From: Malus domestica
Taxonomy: Eukaryota > Streptophyta > Magnoliopsida > Rosales > Rosaceae
NCBI RefSeq assembly: GCF_042453785.1
Contig: NC_091666.1
Coordinates: 26,990,501 to 27,054,500, forward strand
Direction: 5' to 3'
Length of the DNA stretch: 64,000 nucleotides
The position numbers and the translations under genes were made by a program. Below the pieces are notes generated by a model, which ran no database searches, was not told the origin of the DNA, and was given only the letters and a program-made list of their open reading frames with translations. Positions 47,040 through 57,856 of the stretch are shown piece by piece; position 1 is the stretch's first letter; each line of letters starts with the position of its first letter.

Positions 47040-47864
47040 CTGCTCGCATTTGGATTACTTTTCTGGCGAGATGAGGGACGACCACCCCTCCTTGCGCATC
47101 TGTAGCTTCGCCCGTGGTTGGTGGTAGCTATTGAGTAGAAGAGAGAAAAAGAGGACATTGTGTTTCATGAGGTTTGGTTAAGGCTGTTGGTTTTCTTAAT
47201 ATTTTTGTTTTTGTATCATTTATTTATTTTTTTTTAATTTACAATAAAAATTATATCCAAGTTGATACTGTTTAAATGAAAGCACGCTTAATAGGTGAGT
47301 CCCATTTTGTAACACTGTCGAATTAGATGTTAAGAGTCAAAACAACATTTACCACACTCGCATTTTAAGAACACGTTAATTACCAATTTCATAAAAAGAT
47401 AAAATTAAAAAAAAAGTAAATAAACATTGAATTGATGGTAACCGAGTGTTTTTTAAAATATGGGCTAAGTTTATACCACATCAGCACATAACATTTAGTT
47501 AGATGATGAAATTGAGCAAAAAATTAAATTAATAGAAGTCAAAAACCGCTTAGTGTAAGAATCTCGTTACCCAATTCTTGTAACGTAAAATATACTTCAG
47601 CCAAGTAACTTGGTTGGTGGGTTACTCTCGGTTAAGTTGCATTAGCAAAGATTTGAACACAAATCATATATTACACACTAATTAATGATCAGTAATTACA
47701 GATGAAGAAGGAACACAAGAGCATCAAAGTCATCAACTTTAGAAGTTGAACATGGGTAGGGTTAAAAAGTTGAGTACAAAAGAAAACAAAGGGTGAAGAA
47801 GTTCCAGTCAATGCACCCATCCACACCAGTCAACTAGGGAAATTAGATTGCTTCTCTGCCTTTC
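47040..47864. other. Intergenic, downstream of HVA22
   Basis: No supported gene. The right edge probably contains the HVA22 3' UTR. Confidence 0.45.
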
Positions 47865-48814
47865 TCAATAAGCCTCCTGCTCCCCCTAGCCATCAACCAA
47901 ATCAAGGATTAATTAGCATAAATAATAGTAAACATCAATCTCAAAAGGTGTAAAAGAAGAAGAAAAAAAAGGCACAGTTGAGAATTAAAATGAAAATTCA
48001 ATTTTCTCACTCCATATCTTTTTATGGGCTTTTAAATTGAATAAATCAAACGAGAATTAACGAATGAAATATTATGAAGCTTTGAATTTAGAACTCACAT
48101 TCTTGGGGGTCAGGAACTGCATAAACTTCTTCTTTGCTTTGCCAGTGGGGGATGTCTTGCCGGATTTCGGATGGTCTTTCAACCCTCCATACTTTCTGAC
48201 TTGATCTCTCACATATCTCTCATACAAGAAAGCTGCCCCCTTGAACTGTGGCAGCACCAACCATGCCACAAACACAAGCTTCACATCATACCAAATTGGT
48301 AACCTACAAAAATTCCATCCCCAACAAACTTAGTTTGTGGTATCTAATCTTGAGTTAAACTTTCTTGATTTGTTCTTACCACTCAAGAGCTGGTCGTAGC
48401 ACCATCTCCATGAGAGTGAGGAAAGAGTAAATAATCCAATAAGCAAGCCACTGCTCATCATCTAGTTTGGATGTGCTCTCTATTGCTACCACTGATGCAT
48501 ATCTACAAATCATATATACACACACATACATGCACGTTATAACAAAAACCACATATTAAGAACAACAACTTCTTCGTCCCCTTATTGGGGTTCATCAAAT
48601 TAATCAAAAGAAATAAACTTCAAGAGAGAGAGAGAGAGGATCTGCTTACAAAGGGTAAAGCAACGTCAACACTGGCCTGCAGAAGTTGTCAAGAAAATAG
48701 CGGGTCAGACAACTGCTCGACCCAAAAGAAGAAACACAAATCAACACAGGCAAGAAAAAAGTTTTACCCAGCAAGTGTGTGAAGTTGGGTAAGAAAGGTC
48801 CAAGCTTTTCCCAT
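47865..48814 (-). CDS. HVA22-like TB2/DP1 family protein
   Basis: Five exons on the minus strand: 48814-48768, 48676-48650, 48502-48380, 48303-48099 and 47885-47865, giving 140 residues. All junctions are GT-AG and in frame. HVA22 proteins, relatives of yeast Yop1 and animal REEP5, are ER membrane proteins linked to membrane shaping, vesicle traffic and ABA or stress response. The start MGKAWTFLTQLHTLAGPVL, the TB2/DP1 core LYASVVAIES, KLDDEQWLAYWIIYSFLTLM and WLPIWYDVKLVFVAWLVLPQ, and GAAFLYERYVRDQVRKYGG all match. The last exon holds just GEQEAY and the stop, spliced at AAT|GTGAGT. Reading through instead gives an unrelated VSSKFKAS end. GEHEAY-like tails in relatives support the splice. 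A perfect ABRE and a TATA box lie upstream. It is a d/e-type HVA22 by its blocks. Confidence 0.93.
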
Positions 48815-48980
48815 TTTTTCTTTGTGGGTTCCAACAAAAACACCAAGAAGTTGAAAACTGAAGCAAAAAACAAAATAGGGATTTAACTGGATTGGTTGCA
48901 GAAAAACGAGTCAGTGAGAAAAACGGTTTATTCAGTTGGGAAATCCAGAGTTAATTGAAACGAAGACAACTGGTTCTGCA

Positions 48981-48988
48981 TTTATATA
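48981..48988 (-). promoter_or_regulatory. TATA box of HVA22
   Basis: TATATAAA on the minus strand, about 167 bases upstream of the start codon and about 17 bases downstream of the ABRE. Confidence 0.7.
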
Positions 48989-49004
48989 CGATGGAAGTAA
49001 GGGG

Positions 49005-49013
49005 ACACGTGGC
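49005..49013. promoter_or_regulatory. ABA-responsive element (ABRE) of HVA22
   Basis: The plus-strand sequence ACACGTGGC is a perfect ABRE core, the site bound by ABF/AREB bZIP factors. It sits just upstream of the TATA box. HVA22 was first described as an ABA-induced gene, so the match of motif and gene family is meaningful. Only one ABRE is visible; I did not find an obvious coupling element. Confidence 0.72.
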
Positions 49014-49074
49014 AAGAGAAGAGCAAGTATCGGGTCCTGCCTTTAGCGTGTCGAAGTAGATTTCCAAAATACAA

Positions 49075-49181
49075 GATCCGAATCATCAAATTTTAATTTA
49101 ATGGTTAAAAATTATTATAATTTAAAAAAAAATTATTAATTTTCTGTTTTAACCGTTAATCAAATTTCAAAACTACGGATC
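49075..49181. mobile_element. Foldback MITE-like element in the HVA22 upstream region
   Basis: GATCCG and TTAATGGTTAAAA on the left pair with TTTTAACCGTTAA and CGGATC on the right, with AAATTTTAATT-type arms between. About 107 bases, non-coding. It lies 62 bases upstream of the ABRE. Confidence 0.6.
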
Positions 49182-49192
49182 ATCTAGTTCTT

Positions 49193-49198
<6 letters not shown>

Positions 49199-49235
<37 letters not shown>
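49199..49235. repeat. GA microsatellite
   Basis: A pure (GA)n tract of about 37 bases upstream of HVA22. Confidence 0.95.
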
Positions 49236-49238
<3 letters not shown>

Positions 49239-50993
49239 GTATATTTCCCGCCGCCCAGTCCAGTACGGTGAGGTTAGTCAGGTGCGTGCGTGGCTGGAGG
49301 CCGTGGGGCTCTGCCGTTACATCAAATGACAAATGGCCTTGTTCTTTGCTCCAGACACAAGCCACGTGGTGGTGTTTTGTGGGTTTTCCGTAGTTTAATC
49401 GAGGTCGGTCACACGTGCCGGAGGATGAGGATCCAAATCTAATCAAGTGTTTAAATTTTCCCCCTTTTTTTTTCAGGGCCGGTTGAGGCATGAGACGGAT
49501 CATCCAAGGTGGGGTCATGATTATATTTATCTTAGAATTATAGAGAAGCCAAGGTCCATCGATGATCATTATTGTGTCCCCATGTCGGTCGTCAATCGAG
49601 AAATTGGTTCCATACCAGTGTTAATGTGTTATCCCCTTTTACATTGGATCAGGAAATATATATTTTAAATAGGAAAACATACTCTGATTTCAAAACAAAA
49701 AATTTCTTAAAACGTATTACTATTCGCATACTTTATATTATCCCCTTTTAAGAAAGATGTGCAGAAAGTAAGAAAAAAATGTGCTGATAACAACACAACT
49801 CTTCTTAAAACTCAGCACCATGAATTTTAGGTCTAATACCAAAGGCTCTAATTTGCTACATTTATGGGTCACACTCGTATGATCTTTAGACATTATTCAA
49901 CATCATGGCATTATCTTCAACCATCTTGAGGTGTTGGAAAGACTTGATTGAAACATCAAACCAACTCTATACCATAGTGGTGGAGATAAGTGTTGTTTTT
50001 GTACCACGGAGAATTCGAATCATGTCGGCTTCATAATCTAACAAATCTATCGTTTGACATAAAAAAAAAAAAAAAAAAACATCAAACCAACAACTTGGGA
50101 GCTAATTAAAGGACAACAAAGTATTCTCCTGCGAACCCATCGCTTCTCCTCGAGGATGCTTAATTTGAACTTGATACATAAATGAGAAACGTGAACATGA
50201 AGGCTTTCATTTATCCCACATGGAGGTCCAACAATCAACAAGCTTAGTGAAGCCTTCTCTCAAAAGGCACCAACATATGATGTCCAATTACACCATTGCA
50301 GGATTTCCAAAAAAAAATAAAATAAAATAAAATTACACCATTGCAGCCTTACCTTACCCAATATTTTGGGTTAACTCTTATTTGGGGTTTTGATGCCCAA
50401 CTTGTATCACTATTGCAATTGAGCTTTATTGACGTGAAAATTTTATTACTTGACCGAAAGCATCTCCATCAAAGTCAAATACTCTTCATGACTAAAATTG
50501 GAAGACAGATTACCAACACAACGATTTCAAAGGCTTATTATTTAGAGGCATACCATTTTTAGAGCATATCATGATAGCAAGACCAAATTAAACAACATGA
50601 TTAGTGGTAGAGTTACTTATTAATCCAAAATTACTATTGTCCAAATAATATATTATTAAAAACTCCCTTGTAAACATGCACAAAAACACCATTCAAAACA
50701 TTAGCGTGCAAGCCACTGGTGCAAACTTGCCCATTTCTCCCCCACCCATAGAAGTGGTTGACCTAAAACTTTCAAGGACAAAATGTTCCCTTTTTAGCTT
50801 GATTCTTTGTCCTAAATTGTATAACTAAATATCCTATTCCTTTCAATTAATGGTTGCACCTAATACTAATATCTGACAATTTTTTCTTTGATCTTCCACA
50901 AGACCGTGCTAAAAGCTTCGCCACCCTCTTTTATCAAACTTGAACTTTGTTGGGTTTATTTGTTTCCAAAATATCTGATAACCCAAATCATCA
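49236..50993. other. Intergenic between HVA22 and FatB
   Basis: No supported gene. A poly(A) run at 50061-50079 and an A-rich repeat at about 50310 may be retroposon tails, but no element boundaries were found. The FatB promoter should lie in the right part; I see no convincing TATA box. Confidence 0.4.
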
Positions 50994-53230
50994 ATGGCAG
51001 CAAGAAGTAATAATATCGCCACGCTACGCCTCCCTGGGGACGTGTTCAAGGTGTGGAAGAAGAATGAGACGGGGACGAAATTAGGGTGTTATCCTTCAAG
51101 GCATGTAGCAATGATCACGAGAAAAAATGGAAACTTTGTGGTGAGGGCCGGTGCCGGTGGAACTCCTAGAAGCGTGCAGACAATCAATGGGAAGGTCAAT
51201 GGTGTTCATGTGGCAGAGGCTAAATTATTTGGAAACAAGAATAGTATAGAGCTGATTAATGGTGACGGCGATTCACCTCCTCATTCCTCTTTGCATGGAA
51301 AGTTTGTGGAGGAGAGGTTTGTTTATAGGCAGACGTTTATTATTAGGTCGTATGAGATTGGACCTGACAAAACTGCCACCATGGAAACCCTAATGAATCT
51401 CCTCCAGGTGCATTTTTTTTAGTTTTTGCTTTAAGGAACAAAAAGTTTACTTATTATACAAATAATGACGTTTTGTCCTTAATTAATTTGGAGATATTAA
51501 TCATGAATTATTTGGTTTTATATGCACCTTCATTGAACTTAGTAACCTTTACTGTACTTTCATTGAATTTAGTAACCTTTATTGTACTTTCATTGAACTT
51601 AGTAACCTTTATATGTATGGTTTATGGGGGCAGGAGACAGCTCTAAATCATGTGACAAGTTCCGGCCTTGCCGGAAATGGATTCGGGGCTACTCGTGAGA
51701 TGAGCATCCGGAAGCTCATTTGGGTTGTCACACGGATTCACATTCAAGTACAGAGATATAGTTCCTGGTATGTGACCAATAATGATAAAATGGACTTGAG
51801 AAAATGTGGTTCCTCTACATTACTCATATGCCTGTATTGTAGAAATATGACATATGACTTTAAGCTTAACTGAACTTTATGTGTACAAGTTCAAACCTCT
51901 CACACAGGCCGATGTGCAAAAAATGCTATGTGACAGGGGAGATGTGGTCGAAATCGATACTTGGGTGGATGCAACAGGCAAAAACGGAATGCGAAGAGAT
52001 TGGATTATCCGAGACTACCAAACTCAAGAAATCATTACCAGAGCTACAAGGTCTGTGATCTTTTGCTTACTGTAATTGAACCAATTATATTAACGTTTTA
52101 TTCCAAGTTTAAATATCTTCTAATCACCTGATTTCGTACATTATCTTCATGCAGCACCTGGGTGATCATGAACAGAGAGACAAGAAGGCTGTCCAAGATA
52201 CCTGATCAAGTCAGGCAAGAGGTGTTACCATTCTACCTAAACAGATTTGCAATTGCTACAGAGAAAAATGATAGCGAGAAAATCGACAAGCTCAACGACG
52301 ATACTGCAGAGAGGATCACGTCAGGTCTAGCAGTAAGTAGAAAATTGACCAAAAAAAAAAAAAAAGCAGTAAGTAGAAATATTAGGTCAACAAACTTTTG
52401 AGTTTACATTTCATTTCATACAATAATTGTTTAGTATAATATTGGGAGCAACCTCTCCATAAATGAGGGTAAGGCTAGCCGACATTCACCTCTCCCAGAC
52501 CCTGCGTAAAGCGGGAGCCTTGTGCACTGGGTACGACCTTTTTAATTGTTTAGTATAATAGATTTTTGATATTAATTAACTCCTTTGCCTGCAATTAATC
52601 CAGCCAAGATGGAGTGACATGGATGCCAACCAGCATGTTAACAATGTGAAATACATTGGATGGATTTTAGAGGTATTTCACTAAACCTAATGCACAAATC
52701 TTGAAATCACCGAAAGATAAGTTAAATAACACAAGCTAGTGGATGATGTTCTCTTGCGAAACTTGCCTAGCCAAACAAAAGCTTATGTTGTCAGACTGTG
52801 AATCTGGGTCACATATTCAAACAAGAACCCACTTGATCAATGGTTCAGATTCCTAGTGTGAAGTCTAGACAGAAAGTTTGGCAACAAAACATTTTGCATC
52901 TTTACCTTAACTACTTTGTTACATACATAATGAGTGTTTCTAACACACTTAATTTGGGTTTAGCAGAGTGTGCCCATCAATGTGTTAGGAGATTATGATC
53001 TCACAAGCATGACATTGGAGTATAGACGTGAATGTAGGCAATCAAATTTGCTAGAGTCCCTAACAAGTACAACATCAAGTTTGGCTGATGACTCCAACTT
53101 CAAGAACAACTCCATCAATCGTAGACCAGACCTAGAATACACACACCTTCTTCGGATGCAGGCCGATAAGGTGGAGATAATACGAGCACGAACAGAATGG
53201 AATAGGAAACAAAAGCATGAACTGCATTGA
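50994..53230 (+). CDS. FATB: FatB-type acyl-ACP thioesterase without the usual membrane anchor
   Basis: Six exons: 50994-51407, 51634-51767, 51937-52050, 52155-52332, 52604-52672 and 52967-53230, giving 390 residues, slightly shorter than typical FatB (about 410-420). All junctions are GT-AG and in frame. The enzyme hydrolyses saturated acyl-ACP in the plastid stroma and so sets exported fatty-acid chain length. The first about 95 residues look like a basic, Ser/Thr-containing transit region. The double hot-dog domain follows: RQTFIIRSYEIGPDKTATME, ETALNHVTSSGL, LIWVVTRIHI, WGDVVEIDTWVDATGKNGMR. The catalytic segment DMDANQHVNNVKYIGWILES has the Asp, Asn and His, and LEYRRECR supplies the Glu and Cys. 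The LPDWSMLL-type hydrophobic segment normally found before the catalytic domain is absent. Intron 4 carries a SINE and intron 1 a short tandem repeat. Confidence 0.9.
51525..51612. repeat. Short tandem repeat in FatB intron 1
   Basis: A unit of about 33 bases, CATTGAACTTAGTAACCTTT followed by a variable RTRTACTTT part, is repeated about two and a half times. Confidence 0.8.
52442..52542 (+). mobile_element. 5'-truncated Au-type SINE in FatB intron 4
   Basis: A 101-base insert with the 3' signature of the plant Au SINE: GCAACCTCTCC, GAGGGTAAGGCT, GACCCTGCGTAAAGCGGGAG, then TTGTGCACTGGGTACGACC and a short T tail. A perfect 18-base target duplication TAATTGTTTAGTATAATA flanks it at 52424-52441 and 52543-52560. 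The tRNA-like 5' half is missing. Confidence 0.9.
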
Positions 53231-54677
53231 CCTCAATATTTGCAGCAGTTTCAGTTTGTTACCCTCCACATCAATTTGTTTTCAAGCTTTTTGGCTTCCC
53301 ATCTGGGTTTCCTTGATTTTTATCACTTTTTTTCTTTAGCGTGTTGTATTATACTATTATTCATCAGGCTGGAACAATATTTTACAAGTGCACTACATGT
53401 TTGACGGTGCAGTGCTTAGAGGGTTTTGTGCTTTGATAAATTATATAGTCCTTACAGGGAAAGATATTTGTTTGCATGTTTATGAGAAGCCTTAACTATT
53501 GAAGGGACATCAATGGATATAAGGCCCTAATCTGAATCTGATTAGTCAAGACTACCATTCGAGTTGAGCACAGAACCAACTCAATGATAAGGCCCAAATC
53601 TCCCATCTTACTTCCTTGCAAGGTTTGGGTTTAGAAGCCTAACAACTACTTAAAACAAGTGATTAAAATAAAACCTAAAACAACATACTATTAGTAATAC
53701 AGCCCTAATTATATACATTCTTTCTTTCTTTCTTTTTTCTATGAAACGGGTTGAATATATGTACAGTGAGTATATCTTTCTTTTACTCGAGTAATGGTCT
53801 ACAGTAATTAATTTAAATTAAGTGAATTTAACATGAGTGCATATGAAGAGCATATTGTTGCAGTCAATTTGTCTTAAACCCTAATCTGGCTATAAATTGA
53901 GTTCTGTTCTGGTTATCTTTGGGGCATGCAAGAGTTAAACCTAAACTCAACTTGGAAAATGATCGCGTTTGAGTTGGTTGGCTTTTTTTTTTCTTTTTTT
54001 TTGGACCAGTTTTGACCTATTTTTAACTCGCCTAATCGAGTTAAAGCTCACGTTGGGTTCGGCCGGGTTACCAAACCTATGTTACACCGCTAATCTGCAG
54101 TTGTTTCAATTGACGAAACAAAATGGTTTCTTTGATGAAGTATATATGACGGTAACGCAGACCAACCAACCAGGCAATCCTAAAACTTCAAAAGAAAAAG
54201 AAAGGTGGAAGAGGAACATGAGATGGAAAAAGAAGGTCAAGTAGTACTTCCAGTCGAGCAAAACCATTTTTCTTTTATGTTTCTCCAACTTTTGCACAAC
54301 AAAAACCCTTTTTGCAAGCCAACCTCAAAAACGCTCCAACCAATTTTTCTTGATTCGTCAACAGAAATCTGGAGTCCTTCTGTCCACAATAAGAATACTC
54401 GGTCAAACTTTACAATCAATGAGCGCCAAGAAAATAAAATTATGATATTTTTGCAGCTTAAGTAACATGTGTATGTGAATATCCCTATACTTTGTAACAT
54501 GTGATGACCAAGAATGATTAGAGAATTAATATTAACTCAATAATGTTCCCCACCTTCATCTTTATATATATATTTGGATTATCGATGACATTAAACAATT
54601 GATCAAATCGGTCATTATATTCCATTTGATTCCAGGATTATTATTTTACATGCAAGTTTTTAACCTTTTTCGAGCAA
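53231..54677. other. FatB 3' UTR and intergenic DNA
   Basis: No supported gene. The open frames near 53969-54500 show no family similarity. Confidence 0.45.
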
Positions 54678-54723
54678 GGTGTTGTGGAAGTGGGCAGACA
54701 GGTGTTGTGGAAGTGGGCAGACA
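54678..54723. repeat. Perfect 23-base tandem duplication
   Basis: Two identical adjacent 23-base units containing GTGTTGTGGAAGTGGGC (54678-54700 and 54701-54723). A recent slippage event. Confidence 0.95.
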
Positions 54724-55348
54724 GTTCTGGAGTCGACAACTGCTTAACATATTTTAACAACGGATATATATTACGATATTAAACAAAACACTTAAAAATA
54801 TAGTACTTTGCCCATCTTATAATTCTCGCTTTTTCTCCAAGGGACCCACCATTCGTAGAGCCACGCATCTTTTAAATAATTTAATGGAACACTTCGTATT
54901 CAGTCTTTAGTTGATAGAATTATTTGATTGAAATCTTGTTAAATTTTCGTTTCTGATTAAGGTCTACGGATTTTGTACACATCAACATTTTACTATTCAC
55001 AAAGTTTCAATCATAGAGCATTGGTAAACAAGGATCTTGATCAGAAACTGAAATTCAATAAATCATAGAGTATTGGTAACCAGCTAGGACTGGATTCCAA
55101 TTTCTCCTAATTTAATTGGGTTACCCTCTCTGTTGCATTAGATTTTTTTTATAGTCTAATAACCGATGCTCAACTTTGCTCAAAACATTAACTTTTTCTT
55201 TGAGGAGAGTAGACGAAGAAAGCAGGAATCTTAATCGAAGAGGGCCAAGTGTTCATGCACAAGTTTGAGATCGTGGATGTTTTTGCCGAGTTTGTTTGTA
55301 CCATATATGATTGAGTACGAAATTATTGAATATTATACTTGAACTAAC
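54724..55348. other. Intergenic, no gene seen
   Basis: AT-rich DNA. A short duplicated phrase (CATAGAGYATTGGTAA) occurs near 55015 and 55064. No supported gene. Confidence 0.4.
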
Positions 55349-55476
55349 CCTAAATTGAGGGCCACTCAATAAGAGACTTCCTCCAGCTTGGAGACCAATC
55401 ATGAACAAGAACACAACCACATTAAACATCTTCAATTCCGCATTGGCGAGCTCCGCGAAGTCCTCCAACTTCACCT
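55349..55476 (-). pseudogene. Orphan exon-like frame, unidentified
   Basis: A minus-strand segment bounded by a plausible acceptor (TTTTACAG at 55484-55477) and donor (AGG|GTTAGT at 55349/55348). It encodes about 42 residues, with VKLEDFAELANAELKMFNVV and a hydrophobic stretch VVFLFMIGLQAGGSLLL that could span a membrane. Composition looks coding, but I found no partner exons and do not recognise the family. It may be an exon of a decayed gene. Confidence 0.3.
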
Positions 55477-56451
55477 CTGTAAAAGGAAAACCACTAATTA
55501 CTCTCTTTTACAAGTAATTGTTAATTACTAATCACCACTAATTATCACTAACCAACCACTGTCCACGTGGCATCTAAATATACTTTGCTAATTTAAACAT
55601 CGAAAATTCTCTTTGGCCAGTACTATGTCGTTGTCCTTCGATACTTATCTTCTTCTCCTTGCCAATCACTTAGTATCTTCATTTATTAACCACAGCACAC
55701 CTGCGAATGTCAATTTTACCACATGTATTTTTTACAGCCAAAAGCGTTTATATTTGTGTTTGACAACAAATTTAAAAGAGTTTCTTGTTCCTAAAAGCGT
55801 TTTTTGAATAAGCATTTTTGAAGAAGGATCAAATGTAATTTTACTGTCACGCATTTAGATTATTAATTATTGTAAAGTTTAACAATGGTCAGTCCGTGAG
55901 AATAAATCTAGTATGTGTGGTAGCTGTTAAACATTTTACTACTTTATAGGGAAGTACATGCCTACAACTAGGTTCGGGGATACGTGACATTAAACGTATA
56001 TACGATAGTGACAAGAATCCTAAGAACACCGACACAATATTCCTGCTTAATTAGTACGTGATTCAGATGATGTTGTCCTTCAAATCATGTTTTTGTCTAA
56101 TAAGACATTTTACCTATGCTATTAATGTATTTTAAACTCGTTGGTCTCAGTCATTTTTTCGGAGAATGCTTTGATGCAATTAGCAACCAAATTATTAATG
56201 ATGAACGATTATTCAAGGCATTTATCTACAACAGATCATTCAAACAAAATGCCGGGTGTGGTAATTTGAGAAATTTTAAGTAAAAGAATTCGGGTAATCA
56301 TCAAGAGGATTGAGATTTGAGGAATACTAGCAATCTTTTAATTAAACAATTCTTATTCTACTTTACTAATTCTGGTCTCGTTCTACAATGTTGCACTATG
56401 ACTAAAATCGTCTATTTATTAATTTATCATTTTAAAAGTAATTATTTATTA
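55477..56451. other. Intergenic, no gene seen
   Basis: AT-rich DNA with no supported feature. Confidence 0.4.
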
Positions 56452-56604
56452 TTGTGAAGAATATGAACTTCACATTGGCAAATGAGGGACATTGTATTTG
56501 TTTATAAATAATTAAGTTACTCACTAATGTCAATTGGTTTCATGGTGAATCTTAACTTTTTTTTTTATGATATCAGACCAATATGTCTCATGTATGAAGC
56601 TAAA
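56452..56604 (+). repeat. TRIM-like LTR relic with primer-binding-like site
   Basis: The segment shares with 63830-64000 the phrases GTTTATAA, GTTACTC, GGTGAA and an ATCAGA primer-binding-like motif followed by TGTCYCATG. This suggests a small LTR family with short LTRs (about 110 bases). The partner LTR was not found. Confidence 0.4.
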
Positions 56605-57848
56605 CAGGGCCGGCCTTGAGGGTAGCCCGAGTAGGCGACCGCCTAGGGCCCCCACTTCGGGAGGGGCCCCCAATTTTTTATTTATTTTTTATATATAGGG
56701 AAGTGCTATTGACACTCTAAAAATCTCATCATACATTCTTCACAAGTGTACTTTTCTTTCTAAATATAGAAAGTTTGGAATGTATAATGAGAATTTTAAA
56801 GTGCCAATCATACTTTTCTATATATATTTATATATATAATTTTGTAGTTTGAGTAAAATATCTAAATATGAAATTATAAATATTTTTTTGGAACTTGCCG
56901 TGCAGCGTTTTGGGTGGGGTGGGGGCCCAAAAATATTTCTTTTTAAATATGTGTGTATATATATAACATATATAAATATATTTTTAGAGTTTGAATTTAA
57001 TAAAATATTTAAATATAAAAGCACATAATTGTCTTGAAACTTGGCGTACAAAGTGTCTTGGGTGGGGTGAAACTTCAGCACCAATTCAACTTTTTTTTTT
57101 GGGAATTTAACGCACAGCATACTGGTAGCAAGTCTGCGCTTGCGAATTGGTTCTTTCCCACTCCACTTACAGAGGTCAGGTACCCGATCAATGCTTCTCT
57201 TCTCTTCTGCTTCTTTTTTTATAATTTAATTTGTGAGTGATGTGTTTGTAAATATAATTAGGATTTTCGATTCTAGGGTTTATGATTTGTTTATTTTAAT
57301 GCATATTGTTTATGCGAAATCAGAGTATTCAAACTTGTGGATGCACTTAATAAAGTGGTTAAATCCCTTCAAGAAGATAAATGGATTATGGGTGCACTTA
57401 ACAAGGTTGGTTACTTTTGCTTCCTAACTAGTTTTGGTTCAAGATAATTCGAAGTTTCGATGTTGAATTTTACTGTATTTTTTATGCGCCTCGTTTTGTG
57501 TTGTGTCATTTGTATCAAACTTTTGTGTTGGGTAGTAGGTAAAATTTGAATTTTAGTTTGTTTCTTTGTCAATTTGTTGTTTACAGAATATTGAATTTTA
57601 GTTATATAAACTTAATTAATACATTTGCGTCTAAAAACACGAGACGAGTAATATTTAAGTAATGTTTGCATATCTTTCTTTTTTGGATATGAATTCTAAT
57701 GATTTTTGATGTAGAAGTGAACTTTTTCATGTATTTAGCAAAATATTTTCTTATACATATAAATGTACAATGAGTTGGGTGTCAAAGAACTTTAGGGCCC
57801 CCACTCGAAGGCTCGCCTAGGGCCCCCATTTTCTCAGGGCCGGCCCTG
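56605..57848. mobile_element. Non-autonomous hAT element with CAGGG ends
   Basis: A 1244-base element starting CAGGGCCGGCCTTGAGG and ending GGGCCGGCCCTG. Subterminal inverted blocks CGCCTAGGGCCCCCA and TAGGGCCCCCATTTT lie inside both ends. A perfect 8-base target duplication AAGCTAAA flanks it at 56597-56604 and 57849-57856. The CAGGG terminus with an 8-base duplication is diagnostic of Ac-like hAT elements. No transposase is present; a MITE of family A is nested at 56705-56813. Confidence 0.93.
56705..56813. mobile_element. MITE family A, copy 4 (nested in hAT)
   Basis: Starts GCTATTGACACTCTAAAAAT and ends with a mutated GCCAATCATAC. It shares the inner AAGTGTACTTTTCTTTCTAA block with the other three copies. 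Confidence 0.78.
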
Positions 57849-57856
57849 AAGCTAAA

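Noticed and set aside
48072..48098. VSSKFKAS C-terminus for HVA22
   Set aside because: It arises only by reading through a strong GTGAGT donor. A downstream 21-base exon gives the tail seen in relatives.
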